Below, piece after piece: positions 10,177 to 22,972 of a stretch of DNA of 64,000 nucleotides (positions are counted from its first letter, which is position 1; each line of letters begins with the position of its first letter). The position numbers were made by a program, and so were the translations under genes. The stretch covers positions 12,648,001 to 12,712,000 of the forward strand of contig JAYKYS010000012.1 in NCBI GenBank assembly GCA_036924285.1, written 5' to 3'. The notes under the pieces are model-generated. The model was not told the origin of the DNA and ran no database searches. It worked only from the letters and a program-made list of their open reading frames with translations. The DNA comes from Asterella californica. Its lineage: Eukaryota > Streptophyta > Marchantiopsida > Marchantiales > Aytoniaceae.

Positions 10177-11770
10177 ATGAGTGGGGAGGGGAAAGGTGAT
10201 GAAAATGGAGCTAGTGATTCGGGTGGATTACCGAAGGTGCAGTTGGATTCGACGACTGCATCGATGTTCCAAGCTTTCATAATGTTCTTAAGGCAGCAAC
10301 AGTCTGATGAGCGGAAGGAAGCTTTGGCAACAAAGGCGGTTCAAGCGGTGGTCATCAAGATTGACCAGTTCGATGAGAGAGATGTCTCAAGATATATGAG
10401 GCATTATGTGAAGGAGATGGAGCTCAATCGGGTGTCAGAAGATGAGATGATTGAGACGTTTGAGTTGGCAGCAGCTGCTGAGATTAGAGATCATGTTAAA
10501 ATGTTAACGAAGCATTTTAACAAGGATTAGGAGACGTTTGCTCGTGCCTTGATGGATGAGTACTTCTTGGAGGACTCTGATCGAGTCACCAAGAAGTCAT
10601 TCTTGAAATGGGTTGAGCAACCAAGGAATGGTTTACAAGAAGAAAGTGGAGGTAGCTGTTGGTCTGCTTACCAAGAGGGAGCGAAGACGAGAGAAGGTTC
10701 ATGTTAAGAGATCGGCTCCAACACCGACTGCTGTAGCACCTGTTTCTATAGTCCGATCAGTGATTCCTGTTGCTAGACAGATGGTACTAGTTGTTCTAGT
10801 TGTCCAGACACTTGTAGTATCTCCGAAGAAGGATGATTCACGCCTTGAGGAGATCATGCGTGGAATGCAAGACCTGCAGATCAAGCTCACAAGATTGGAG
10901 GAGCAGGGGTCTACAAGCGGAACAAAACCTGTTGGGAAGCAAGGTTGGATCCAAAGGTGTATCTGGTGCGATGGTACCGATCATCCACGAAGAGATTGCA
11001 AGGAGTTCACTGATATCTTGCAACAAGGGATGATCTTCTGGAAGGATGGAAAAGTGGCGTTGAGAGATACCGGTGCACTTCTTCAGACCAACTTTGGTAG
11101 AGGAGGGATGAAGAAGTTGGTTGAGGACCACTTATCAGTGCAAGCGGTTGCGATTGTGGAGGCTGGAACTTATGGCACAAGGGTTGAGGATCAAGCTGAG
11201 AAGAGTTTTAACGAGCATGTTGAGCCGAGTGGATTGTGGTCATCTGTCATCTCCATGAAACAAAAAGGAAAGATGGCACGTGAAACATTGTTGAGGACAG
11301 CTGCTACGATCCGAAAGGATACTGGATGGGAGGATCCGATAGAAGCTCTATCGGTACATGCTTACATCACCAAGAACCAACATGAAGCGTTGTTGGAAGA
11401 GAAGAGAATGCGAGATTCAGAGGATGCAGGGGAAGGAACTTCTTCCAAAAGATAGACTCGAGGAGAGAAGGTTCGTCAAAAGCTCCGGGATGCAGGAGCT
11501 CAAGATCTACCGATGGATGATGTTCCTTCTCCATCGAAAGAAAGAGCAAAGGAGTTTCAGAAGGAGAAGGATAAGCCGACTGCATACAAACTACAGTCGA
11601 ACATCGAGGCTTCAACAAACTTGAAGGGAATCTTAGAAGATCGCATTCTAAATGCGAAGGTGGAGTTTACTTTGAGGGAAGTTTTGGGCATTGCTAAGCG
11701 TGAGTTTCATGATGTCATCATCGACATCATCAAACAGAAGCGACAGATTACAGATGAGATTGGTTTATAA
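10177..11770 (+). pseudogene. Gypsy-2 gag with zinc knuckle, broken
   Basis: The frame starts at ATG 10177 (MSGEGKGDENG) and is open to a TAG at 10528. It resumes in a long stretch to about 11455 and again at 11513-11770. A CCHC knuckle is visible near 10960-11010 (CIWCDGTDHPRRDC, spacing CX2CX4HX4C), as expected for a nucleocapsid. Charged, Lys/Glu-rich segments follow. At least two stops or shifts disrupt it. Confidence 0.75.
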
Positions 11771-11937
11771 CATGCCTTGGATACTATGATATCTGTGGAT
11801 GAGGAGAGAGAGTTTGCAAAGTGCAGAGTTTATTCGTCAGAGGAAGAAAGAGATCAAAGGCGCATGGTACATTTTGAGGATGAAGAGGAGGATGGGAAGC
11901 AAAGCTCAAGTCATTACAGTCACAGTCACTAGGCTCG

Positions 11938-12070
11938 AGCTATGACGGAGACGCTGGTGGGGATCGGAGACTTGGATGAGCAGGTGGTTGCTCTAATTGA
12001 TCATGGATCAGAAATCAACATCATGTCGAAGGAGTTGTACAAGAGAAAGAAATGGTCAATCGACACATAG
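11938..12070 (+). pseudogene. Gypsy-2 aspartic protease remnant
   Basis: The translation around 11985 reads ALIDHGSEINIMS, matching the retropepsin active-site environment ([LIV]-D-[TSH]-G-[AS]-x-x-[NF]-[LIV]). The second residue of the triad is His rather than Thr/Ser. A stop follows at about 12068. Its position between gag and RT is as expected for gypsy elements. Confidence 0.6.
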
Positions 12071-12376
12071 CATGTGTGGGTCATAAGAGCAACCAACAAC
12101 ACAAGAGGAGATTTATATGGAGCTTGTCTAGACACTCATTCTTGGTCAACCTTTCATCAAAACAACTCAGATGGAGACAAGGGTACTAGACGACGGATCT
12201 GCTTATGCTAGGATCCGAAGTCAAGATGAGAAGAGAGCGATACAATTCTTGACTGTATCGTCCAATCAAGAGCGCAATCGAAATTTTCTGAGGGAGAATC
12301 CGCTTCCAAGGATGAGTAGTTGAAAATCATACATCAAAAAGAGAATGAAGAGTTCAAGGATTTTCGTTGAGTATCA

Positions 12377-13379
12377 TTGGATTGTGGTGGTGTGCAGGAG
12401 AAGGTACTCTCGTTGGAAGGAGAAAGTGCCCTTTGTAAAGGGTTTGTTGGGTTCTCAGAGTGTGGGATTGCTATTTACAAGAAGGTAGAAGAGCTGAGAA
12501 GAAAAGAACAAAAACATTTGCGTGATGTTGAGTTGATGTTGAAAGAGCTGGGTGAGGTAGAAGAGGATGAATGGATTTATGGTGTTTATGAAGAGGATGG
12601 ATTGGAGGATCCTTTACGAGAGATCATGTCTATTGGATGGGAAGATATGGATAAGGTTGTGCAGATTCATTCAAAGGAGGTCTATTCGGTGATCGAATCA
12701 TTTCGTGCACTTGAGGTTCGAGTTGAGAAGAAGTACAAGACAGTGGATAAGAAGGTAAAGTCAGTTGCTGGTCCTTTGCTGGATGAATCAATAGATGGAT
12801 CGAGCTTCAAGGGAGAAGGGTTTGAGAGATTCTGCAGTGATATGACATAAGTTCACGAAGAAGACTCTTGAAGAGCTGAAGATTGGATATGATGGGTCTC
12901 TTCTATCAGAAGAGAGGATGTGCTTCAAAGAAATGCTTTCACGACATGGGAAAGCATTTATCTTTGAGCCACATGAGATTGGGTGTGTAGACCCATACGT
13001 TATTACCCCGATGGTTATCTTCACAGTACCGCATGTGCCATGGAATCTGAGATCAATTCCAGTACCGCGGGCTCACTTGTCTAAACTGGTGGAGTTGCTG
13101 AAGGAGAAAATGCAGATGAAGATCTTGGAGCCATCGTTTGCACCGTATTTGAGCAGATGGTTTACAGTGCCTAAGAAGAATGGATCATTGTGGTTCATCC
13201 AAGACATGCAACCGGTGAACGTAGTAACAATCAGAAATGTTGAGATGAGACCGATTGTGGATGAGTTTGCTGAAGCATTTGTAGGGAGAGCAATTTACTC
13301 GATGCGAGATCTTTATTCAGAATATGATGAGTTTCAACTAGCGGAGGAGAGCAAAAGCTTCACGACAATAATCCGATGA
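12377..13379 (+). pseudogene. Gypsy-2 protease-RT linker and RT N-terminus
   Basis: The block 12377-12850 is a charged linker. The block 12918-13379 has the RT fingers region: VPKKNGSLWFIQDMQPVN (the R-x-DYR-like box is degenerate here) and YSMRDLYSEYDEFQLA. The frame is lost at 13377, immediately after a junction that fuses it to the end of RNase H; the YxDD box is absent. Confidence 0.75.
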
Positions 13380-14228
13380 CAGATATGTTATCTTGAGCTC
13401 GATATAATGGGAAGGATGAGATGGTTGAAGACATTGACGACGTGCGTGCAGAGTTCTATTCGATTGCACAGACAGGAAAAAAATTTGTTGTGAAATGAAT
13501 TATTTGTTGAAGGGTTGTATGATGATGATTTGTTTGACATCGGGAGGTACTTTAGTATGATGGTTAATCAGACAGGTTGGACGGATGAGAGGTTTCGGAG
13601 AGTTTGAAAGAAAGCATACAACTTCATGTAGCAGGATGGATTTCTTTGGAAGCGATTGAAGCAGAAAGATGAGATACCGCTACGAGTGATTTGCAACAAG
13701 GAAGATTAGAAGAAGTTGCTCAAAGTATTTCATGAGAGTCTTTGGGCTGGACATCGAGGGATTTGGGTCACTTTAACGAAGATGAAAGAGCCATATTGGT
13801 GGAAAAACATGTACAAGGATGTCATATTTTTGTGGAGTCTTGTTTGACATGTCAGATGTATTCGAACATCCGACATCGAGACGGATTACACTCGACTTAT
13901 CCGTTGGCAATCCACTTCAAGTGGGTTGTAGACTTGGTGACTATGCCAGTTGGATTGTGACAGATGAGATACTTGGTACTTGCTCGAGAAGATTTTTCAA
14001 ATCAAGTTGAGGATAGGGCGCTTCGGACAAAGACAACTGAAGGAGTATGTAGATCTTTTTGGAAGAGGTTGTTTGTCGATATGAATGTGTGAGAAAGATT
14101 ACTACAGATCAAGGAGAGTTGGATGCAGATGAGGCTCGTGAATTCTTTGCAAGATGTGAGGGTGAGATTAACGGACAACTGTTACAACTCCAAAAGGAAT
14201 GCCAAGAATGAGCGAGGTCATCCGCTGA
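13380..14228 (+). pseudogene. Gypsy-2 RNase H end and integrase fragment
   Basis: This stretch is nucleotide-similar to Gypsy-1 1055-1890. It includes a damaged HHCC region and the SCLTCQMYSN segment, but contains many stops (for example near 13495, 13605 and 13960) and small indels. It ends abruptly at about 14228, before the integrase catalytic Glu region is complete. Confidence 0.8.
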
Positions 14229-14377
14229 AGTAAATATTCTTTTCAATACCTTCATCTCCGAGCAAATCAAATTTCTGAATTTTCCTTTGTGTACCATTAT
14301 TGTTTCTTCCCATCCTAGCCGAATAGAGAAGTTGGATGCATACTATATTTTATGCATCCTAACTTAACTCTGTATCT

Positions 14378-14612
14378 TTATAAATTAACAATCTTCAGTC
14401 CTACTGTTCCGTCGTGAAAGAAAGATAAAAGTGATTCAGAGTAGCTGCCATGAAACCGTACAATCCCAGAATCGACCTGGGATTGTACGCCCGCATCCGT
14501 AAAATCAAATAAATAGACGTAATTCTTATGCGCCACAGCAAGAAGCATGAACAGATCCGGTAACTCCACGAGCGACGGTACTGTCTTTTCCCGGCATTCG
14601 GGGGTGGCGACC
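14378..14612 (-). CDS. possible exon divergent from BMS1, unrecognised
   Basis: On the minus strand an acceptor-like TGTGTAG near 14613 is followed by an open frame. It reads ECREKTVPSLVELPDLFMLL, then AVAHKNYVYLFDFTDAG, and stops at 14378. The composition is protein-like and the location, head-to-head with BMS1 in a CpG-rich stretch (14500-14760), would suit a bidirectional promoter. No upstream exon or domain is identified, so this may be chance or a gene relic. Confidence 0.25.
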
Positions 14613-14782
14613 TACACATTTCCGCCTGCAAGGCGTTTCCTCACTCTGGACTGCCGGCGGAGTCGACACTCTTCGCCGGACTCTCCCTGACGTTGGAGAC
14701 GGGACGAGTGTCACTCGCGGTCCCCAGGCGCAAACTGCCATATGAACGCGAACGCAAGAAATTGTACAACTAAACCCCTGAA

Positions 14783-14790
14783 AAACCCTA
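14783..14790 (+). promoter_or_regulatory. telo-box AAACCCTA in the BMS1 promoter
   Basis: The sequence AAAAACCCTAGCCC lies about 270 bp upstream of the BMS1 ATG. Telo-boxes are known in promoters of plant ribosomal-protein and ribosome-biogenesis genes, usually with TGGGCY site-II elements. I see no TGGGCY nearby. No clear TATA box is seen. Confidence 0.55.
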
Positions 14791-15062
14791 GCCCTTCGGA
14801 AGTGGAACTCTCTCTCTAGATATCGCTATCGGGCCGAAGGTACAGGGGTTTCAAAATCGAGTGTATGCCCTCGGCGAATTGAGGGAGATTTGGTACTGGA
14901 ACGTGATGGCAAGTAGGAGCGAATTACTCCTACGCTTGAAGGAGGGTTTCACGAGCACCAAAACAGAGCGTTATTAGGACTCATAGCTCCCGGAGTGGAG
15001 GGTTTCTTAGCGCGGGTGCAAGCTTCTGCGGGAGATCCAGGAGGTTCTGGGTTTGGTAGACG

Positions 15063-18000
15063 ATGGCTGGTGGAGGTGGGCTATCGGCTTTAGTGGGAAA
15101 ACCCCAGAAGCAGCATAGGAAGGCAAAGTCTGGACCTGCTGCCGAGAAGAAATCCGCTAAAGATAAAAAGAAACGTGGATTGGGAACTGCCAAGGATAAT
15201 CCGAAGGTGAGTTGCCTTGTGGCACTCTAATCTCTGCCTTGTAACTAAATTGACAGGCTCGTATGTTATGGTAGCAATAGTGATCGAGATGCGAAGGTCC
15301 TGGGATCGTGAAGGTTGTTGACCCTCGATGCTTTTCCTCCTGTTCTCTTACTCAGTATTCTTCAAAAAATTCGCTTAAAGTGTCTGCTTTGCTTTATCCG
15401 TTTTCATCATAGATGACACGTTTTCTCCTGTTCTGATTCCTATTCACGCCACACGGATTTTAAATGTCTGTACCTCTTTACGTGTTCTAAAGTTCTGGAA
15501 TTCCGTCACTCTGGTCACGCTTAGACAACGTCCAGTTCCTACAACCTTTTTCTGCTGAAAAAGGAACAGAAAACTTAGCATAAAATAAAAGGCTCGTTTC
15601 CGTTGATGTACTTCATCCTCTTAATTAAAAGACATCTTGAGTGCGATGATTAGTTTCGGATGTTGCTTCTAGTCTCTGTTGTACTGTATACAGTGCTTTC
15701 TTTATGTATAATACACTCATTAGGTACATATACTTGTCTATTGGATTGCTGAGAAGGCTTGATATTCTGATTCGTTTAAACTCTTATCATGTCGGAGTAG
15801 ACGATTATTTTCAGGGTATCGTGCGTGATACTCAAGTTTCTGAATCTGAAATATATTGAAAAAGTGTTGAGGAGTTTCCATTGTTTCTGTAGGTTTTTAT
15901 AAAGAATGCATTGCGTCTTCTCGCCTTGGTTTGTTCACTAATAGGTTGCAAAATCATGTTAATTTATCTTATTTCTATGGTACAGGCATTCACCTTCCAG
16001 TCGTCTGCAAAAGCAAAACGTTTGCAAGCGAGAAGTGCTGAGAAAGATCAGCGCCGGCTTCATGTACCTGTTATCGATCGTTCTTCCGGGGAGCCACCCC
16101 CTTTCGTCATCGTTGTTCAAGGACCGCCTGGAGTAAGCTATTTCTGGGTCCTTTTACCTCTTTTCGGCTCTGAAGATGTGAAGTCAAACCTCTGCAACGC
16201 TGGTACACTTCCGTTTATGTATCAACTCATTGCTATGGGGAGGGAACACCATTCAACAGTTGTGGAACTCCGGGGAGAACTGATATTCAGAAACTCCTCG
16301 GAGTTTACTGAAGCTTGTTTTCATTCTTGCAGGTTGGAAAAACGCTTCTTATACAGTGTCTAGTCAAGCATTACACGAAGCACAATTTATCAGATGTTCG
16401 CGGTCCGATAACTGTCGTTTCAGGTACCCCTTAGACTCTCGTCACGGTTTAGCACTTCTCTCTTTGAAGCTCGACTCGTGTACTTATAAACTTCTATCTT
16501 ATTGTTCTACGCTTGATCACTTACATTGATATGGATCCATTTCGTTCTGACTTCAGTGGTCATAGGAGTTTCAGAGGCTACGTAAATGTAGACGATTGGT
16601 TACGAGGACAGAGGATTGTAGCAATGATCACCCGGTTCATACATACGGAGTACTGAAATTGCGTTACTGAACCTCCCCAGGGAAAACAAGGAGACTCCAG
16701 TTCGTGGAGTGCGCGAATGACATAAACGCTATGATAGATGCCGCGAAGTTTGCAGATCTTGTCCTCTTGCTCATTGATGGAAGTTACGGTTTTGAAATGG
16801 TACGCATTCCGTTTTTCCTTCTATGAATTTTACTTCACATTCAGCTCACAAAAGTGTCAAGAAGCGGAAGGGTTCAGGAACTTGCGATCCACTTTCGAAC
16901 TCGCCACTTGATTGGTGGTTACATTGTTTCTCGAGGAAGGTACTGGATTACGTTGCACAACATGTGACTAATATGGTTTTTGTTCGCTATTTTGTATGTG
17001 CGCAGGAAACTTTTGAGTTTCTGAACGTTCTTCAGGTTCACGGATTTCCCAAGGTCATGGGTGTATTGACACATTTAGATCAGTTCAAGGATCCAAAACG
17101 GTTGCGCAAGACGAAGAAGCGGCTTAAGAATCGGTTTTGGACTGAAATTTACGATGGAGCCAAACTCTTCTATCTATCCGGTCTGTTGCACGGGAAGTAA
17201 GTTCACTGAATAACAAGTAAAATCCCGTACTGTTTCGGCTGGCTGATTCTGCAGTGAAACCGAGTACTTGTTGTACAACTGAGGTTGCTCATCCTTTTGG
17301 CCTTTTGCTGTTTGGCTCGCAGGTACCCAAAACGTGAGGTGCACAACCTTGCCAGATTTGTTTCTATAGCCAAGTTCAGGCCGCTGACATGGCGGATCAA
17401 CCACCCATATCTGTTAGCAGATCGTTTTGAGGACGTTACTCCTCCCGACCGAATTCACCAGGATCCGAAATGTGACCGGAATGTCACTATTTATGGTTAT
17501 CTCCGTGGGAGTAACCTTAAACGAGATATGAAGGTGAGAGAAGGGTTTTTGGACCTGTAATGTGACCCCTAAAGTTGATGGCAACATTCAGATTTCAACT
17601 TGATACCTCATATGTTCGTCGCTTCTCTCGTGCAGGCCACTACATTCGTATACTACTGTGTCATGCCATTGCCGATACAGACCTGCAATGAGTAACTTAG
17701 TGGGTTTTGTCCAGGTGCATATTGCCGGTGTTGGAGACTGTGAGCTGGCTGGTGTTGCAGCTTTGATGGATCCATGTCCTCTCCCTTCAGCTGCCAAGAA
17801 GAAAGGTCTGAGAGAGAAGGAAAAACTGTTGTATGCGCCAATGTCTGATGTGGGAGAGATGTTATATGATAAGGATGCGGTCTACATCAACATCAACGAT
17901 CATCAAGTACAGTTTTCAAGAAAGGAGGGTGATGGAACGGAGGTTGCAGTTCCAGAAAAGAGTACGTCGACATGTTGCCCTTTATTCTCTGATTTGAGTA

Positions 18001-21000
18001 CTTGAAAATATACGCTTCTTCGTTAACTTGCACGCAGATCATAACAGTGTTTGCTCTCTACAAAGACCATGATAAAGTACACTCAGAAAATTTCTTGTGC
18101 TGTACAGCATTTGTTGTTCCTATCAGGAGCATGGAACATTGACTCAGGTCATTTAGCAGTTCCTGCTTCACCTTTCCTGTCTAGCCCTGTTGACCTGAGA
18201 TAAGTCCATTTAGTATGCTGCGCTAGTCCAGACATACGACTTGCCAAGCAGGTTGGTGCTTCTCATTCTGAATATGTGAAAGCGACTCTTGCCGTATCGT
18301 TTGTCGCAGGGAAGGAGGAGATGGATGTTGGAGAAGCCATGGTCAAGACTCTCCAAGCTACCAAGTACTCTATTGATGAGAAGCTCTCCCAGAGTTTCAT
18401 TCAGCTTTTTGCGGGATCTGCTCCAGTGGATGTGCTGCCAACAAGTGAGAGTGAAGACGACAATGCCTCGAGCGATGAAGACGAGAATGGGAGGGTGGAC
18501 GATGAGGAGGAAGAGGAGGAAGAGGAGGAAGAGGAGGAAGAGGAGGAAGACGAGCATACTGTGTTGGTAGGGAAGAAACTACAGAAGCCTACTAAGACCA
18601 TCGATGCAAGCGATGGAATATCTGAAGATGAGTCTGAGAGTGGCTCAGGTGAGAGCAGCGACGAGGACTCTGACGAGATCAAGGAGCTTAGTGAAGAAGA
18701 TGAGGATGACGGATCCGAGTCTGATCAGGATGTCGGTAAGCTACTGAGAGTAGGGGGCGCCAATGGTGGGACCAAAAACAATCCACTTAAGCGGAATTCA
18801 TGTCTGAAGAAATTTCCTACAGAAGTGGCGGAAATGCGGAACGGAAGGATGAGGAGAAAAGCCGTATTTGATGACGATGAGATGCCTGAAGGTGGTGAAG
18901 ATGAAGGGAAAGAAATGTTGAACTTCTCAGGTTCCAGTGACGAGGACGACGATGATGAAATGGAGGATTTGAGTACCGGAGTACACCGGACGAAGGTGCT
19001 ATGTGTTTTCGTTCGCTTCACTGGGAGATTTCTTCGTAGGGTGCTCCAGCACTGCACTAGCCGTACGCGTGCAGTAATGTTTTCTTCTCTTGATTTACTT
19101 CTGCTTCTTGTTTCAGGTCACTGGTGAGAGTGGTGCAAGCAGTGATGATGATTACAGCGATAAAGAGCATGATATAGAAGGCGACGAATACGCTGAGGAC
19201 AATGATGCTGAACTTGTTCAAAGTAGCGGCAAGAAGACAAAACGCATGAAAGGTCCGTAATGTTTTGATATAAGAGAGCATGCCAGAGTCTTCCATGAGC
19301 TATTCCAAGTGTTTACTCTTGCTCTAATTCTTAACGAGGTCTCAAGTTCCTTCTTGCTGTAGGTAGACAGCGCATAGTATTAGCTTGATGGTGTTGTAAC
19401 GGACTTCAGCGCATGTGCAGGAGAGGATGTAGAACTGGGAAATGGTGCTGCCAATTGGAAAGATGGTCTGATGGCCCGGGCAATTGCAATCGCCAGAAAC
19501 AAAGTAAATTTGATGCACTTGGTATATGGCGGACCTGGTGCAAAGGCCAGTCAGTCGTTTCAGGGGTCCCAGGTCTATGGTGACTCTGACGACAGCGAGG
19601 AGGATGAACTCTTCCGAGTTAGACGAGATTCTCAGCAGGTGGGATTTTTCGTTACAGTATGGCCGTGTAAGACGATGTGTGTATCTTCGTAACATGGGAC
19701 AAGTTCTGGAACAATGTTTACGCATAGCCAACATTCACACGGCAACTTCAAAAGAATATGCTCGAAGTCCCGCATATAGGCAAAAGACAGCGCAGTAGAC
19801 TTCGGCTCTAGAATCTTCAGTTTCATGACCAGGGCTAGTGCATTGATGTTCTAACATTATTTGAAACATTCTCCGGCTATCTACCAAACAGTTTTGTGGA
19901 GCCTTGAACTCTGGGTTTTATGTCATCAGGGTGCTAGCACTTCTGGCGGTGTCAGTTTGGAAGATCTGGATACAGAGGATTGCTCCAAATTTTCTGCAGA
20001 TCCTAGTACTCTGAACGATTGGAACAATGATGAAGTCATCGAAAGCATCCGCGACCGATTCGTTACTGGAGACTGGGAGAAAGCTGCCAAGCGACAAAGG
20101 GGCTCACTTGACGAGGATGAGGAGGATGACAAGGACGAGGTTTATGGCGAATTCGAGGACCTGGAGACTGGCGAGCGACATGAAGGAGCAGAAGATGCGG
20201 AGTTGGCAAAGAAAGATCAAACCTCTGCCCTGCCGAAGGGTGAAATCGCTCTCGACGCTGAGGAAAGAAGATTGAAGAAACTCGCGCTTAGAGCCAAGTT
20301 TGAAAATAAATATGACGGTTCGGAGGCCATGGACGATGAAGACAGCGGCAAGACAAACGCTAGAAATAAGCGTCATCAAAGTGGTGGTACAGAACCAGGA
20401 GAGAAGGATTATTTTGACAAGGTAGGATGATGTAATAGATCAGGTAGTGATAGTTTGTTTTGTTGAAGTGTGAGCTTTGCGAAATGGAGGGATAGATCCA
20501 GGAACTCAGCTTGAGTTTGTCGCAGTCGAACTTCCCCTTTGTTATTTGTCCAGTCTGTTAACTAAAATCTTCAACAGTATATGTTCGACAGTGCCGAGGA
20601 TAACAGATCCCAGTAAAGGTCAATAGCTTAACTTGGAAAATGATGTGTTTCCATGCAGATCAAAGATGAAATCGAGCTCAGGAAGCAGAAGAATCTTGCA
20701 GAGCTTGGAGAGATAGATGAGGAAACCAGGATAGACATGGAAGGGTTCAGAGGCGGTACTTACTTACGGTTAGAACTGCACGGTATGCCATGCGAGATGG
20801 TGCAGTACTTCGATCCTAGCCATCCGATTCTGGTGGGAGGTGTTGGAAGGGGTGAAGAGGGTGTTGGTTACATGCAGGTAATCCGTAGTGCCGCTCTCAT
20901 GCTAGTATGCGTCCACCTTACCAAGATTTATGGTTTCAGGTGCAGTCTTGTGTGATTGGTCCAGAGTAGGAGACAGATTTAATTAGACCGGTGCTAGTGT

Positions 21001-22972
21001 ACAAGGGAGAAAACTTGAGAATGTATTTATATCTCATGAGATCACCGCACTTATTTCATGATGATCTTATGAGTGACAGGATCAAATTTCTAGGTATTGT
21101 TTCCTCTGTTTTAGGTGACAAGGTGTTCGCGCTGGTGAGTCTTTTCCACCTGTACCTCTCATCTTCTCATCTTTTTGTTTGTCTGTAGGCGCGATTCAAG
21201 AAGCATAGGTGGCATCGCAAGGTGCTTAAGAACCGGGATCCGCTTATCGTCTCTGTTGGATGGAGACGGTACCAAACAATACCTGTCTACTCTCTAGAGG
21301 ATAGGAATGCGCGACACCGAATGCTGAAGTATACCCCAGAACATATGCATTGCCTTGCCACTTTCTGGGGTCCTCTTGCACCTCCGAATGCTGGATTAGT
21401 GGCTTTTCAGAATCTCTCTAACGCTCAGGTTGGTGGTTCCCGGCCTTGTAACCTACGCGAGCTTCGTTGATTGTTTTTTGGTACATTCTCTCTTAACGAT
21501 CTTCCATATTGCAATTGAGCAGGCTTCCTTTCGAATCAGTGCTACAGGCGTGGTTCTCGAGGTAGATCAGGCCGTCGTCGTAGTGAAAAAGCTGAAACTT
21601 GTGGGGTATCCCTACAAGATATACAAAAAGACGGCATTTGTGAAGGATATGTTTTCGTCTGCCCTTGAAGTCGCAAGGTTCGAAGGAGCCGCCGTGCGGA
21701 CTGTCAGTGGCATTCGTGGTCAAATAAAGAAGGTGTGGCAAGATCTGAACTCTGAGCCGTATCGTTCTCTCTATAATAGAGGAGTTTTGTTAGCCTGTTT
21801 TAGTCGCCGACTTGGATTCTTCGCAGGATATCAAAACGTCAAATCAAAGGTCATTGCGCTTACATGCCGTTGATTTCCGTCCTAATTTCGTGCTATGTGC
21901 AGGCTATGAAGCATGGTCAGGGTGCAGAAGGAAGTGTACGGTGCACATTCGAGGATAAAATTCTGATGAGTGACATCGTTTTCCTGCGGGCCTGGATTCG
22001 AGTTGATATTCCCAAGTTTTTCAATCCCGTCACGTCTCTGCTGCAAGCGCGGGACGCGATATGGAAGGGCATGAAGACCGTGGCAGAGCTACGGCGGGAG
22101 AAGAAACTACCCATTCCTGTCAACAAGGACTCATTGTACAAGGTACTTCGATGTTCTAGATTGTTATGTTGATTGAATAAACAAGTTGGCGGAGATATTT
22201 TGTGTGTATGATAGTTCGTTTGAGTGAATCCTCGTGGGCATGTAGAGTACTGTAGTACTTGTTTTGAGTTTACGTGACTTCTGGACTGACTCAGGTGCAT
22301 GTCCTATTTCATGAGTGCAGCCCATTGAAAGACACATCAGAAAGTTCAACGCGTTGAAGATACCCAAGCAGTTGCAAGCTGCACTTCCGTTTGCCTCCAA
22401 ACCAAAGCTGAAGCCAAAACGAAAGGAGAAGACGCTGGAGTCTAAACGTGCTGTCGTTATGGAACCTCACGAGAGAAAGCTTCATACGCTTGTTCAGCAA
22501 CTGAACACCATTCGTAAAGAGAAGGTACGTTTTAACCTTGCCGTTCGCCATTGTATTCGATTGAGTTTTGGCTTTGTGGAAGTACCTAGTGATTACTCAT
22601 CGTGAAGCTAACCTCACACGGGGCCAGTCAAGACTCCGTGGAAATAAACCGGAAGTTTATGGAAGTATTATTGGTTGCGATTTTGCTTCTCCCTACTTGC
22701 ACTGAAGGGCACACGATTTTATACGCTTGTATGAACCACCTGCAACTCAATCGCGAGGGATTGCTTCGCTCGTCTTGATGCAGGCAAAGAAGAGGAAGGA
22801 GGCAAATACTAAGAGGCGAGAAGTCCATGAGTTGAAGAAGTCGAAGGACGAGCAGGCCAGGAAGGTAGTCCAACGGGAAGAGAGACGGAAGCGTTACCGG
22901 GACGAGGCAGCTAAAGAGAAGATCAAAGAGCTGGGTCACAAGCCTAAACCCAAACGCCTCAAAGCTCAATGA
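15063..22972 (+). CDS. BMS1: BMS1 GTPase, 40S ribosomal subunit biogenesis factor (17 exons)
   Basis: Splicing in frame at GT-AG sites gives exons 15063-15206, 15986-16132, 16333-16423, 16681-16799, 17006-17196, 17323-17533, 17715-17961, 18310-18995, 19117-19252, 19421-19638, 19930-20421, 20659-20877, 21189-21428, 21523-21732, 21903-22142, 22321-22524 and 22784-22972. These sum to 1327 codons plus stop. The P-loop GPPGVGKT is at residues 94-101, formed across the exon 2/3 junction, and is followed by a GTPase fold. Exon 8 encodes a long Glu/Asp tract. Exons 12-15 carry the conserved C-terminal core ([29 protein letters not shown]). The end is Lys/Arg-rich. BMS1 is a nucleolar GTPase that, with RCL1 and U3 snoRNP, acts in early small-subunit processing. 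The length is typical and the gene appears intact. The 3' half has a broken copy at 46563-54012. Confidence 0.95.
18490..18555 (+). repeat. GAGGAA microsatellite encoding the BMS1 Glu tract
   Basis: A run of GAG/GAA codons within exon 8 encodes about 20 consecutive acidic residues. Acidic tracts are typical of nucleolar assembly factors. The repeat is likely length-variable; the reading frame is kept. Confidence 0.9.

Larger units (their letters stand above)
9985..14228 (+). mobile_element. Ty3/gypsy retrotransposon Gypsy-2, truncated and internally deleted
   Basis: It begins with only the last ~115 bp of an LTR (9985-10098). It then runs gag, a degenerate protease, the N-terminal RT, a large deletion, and an RNase H end plus integrase fragment. 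It stops at 14228, in DNA equivalent to 1890 of Gypsy-1. The junction near 13370 removes about 950 bp relative to Gypsy-1, namely the RT catalytic core and most of RNase H. Many stops and frameshifts are present, and no 3' LTR follows. Confidence 0.85.

Noticed and set aside
18210..18682. Long minus-strand open frames rich in Ser or Leu opposite BMS1 exon 8
   Set aside because: They are shadows of the GAG/GAA acidic tract (Ser and Phe/Leu runs in antisense frames), not genes.
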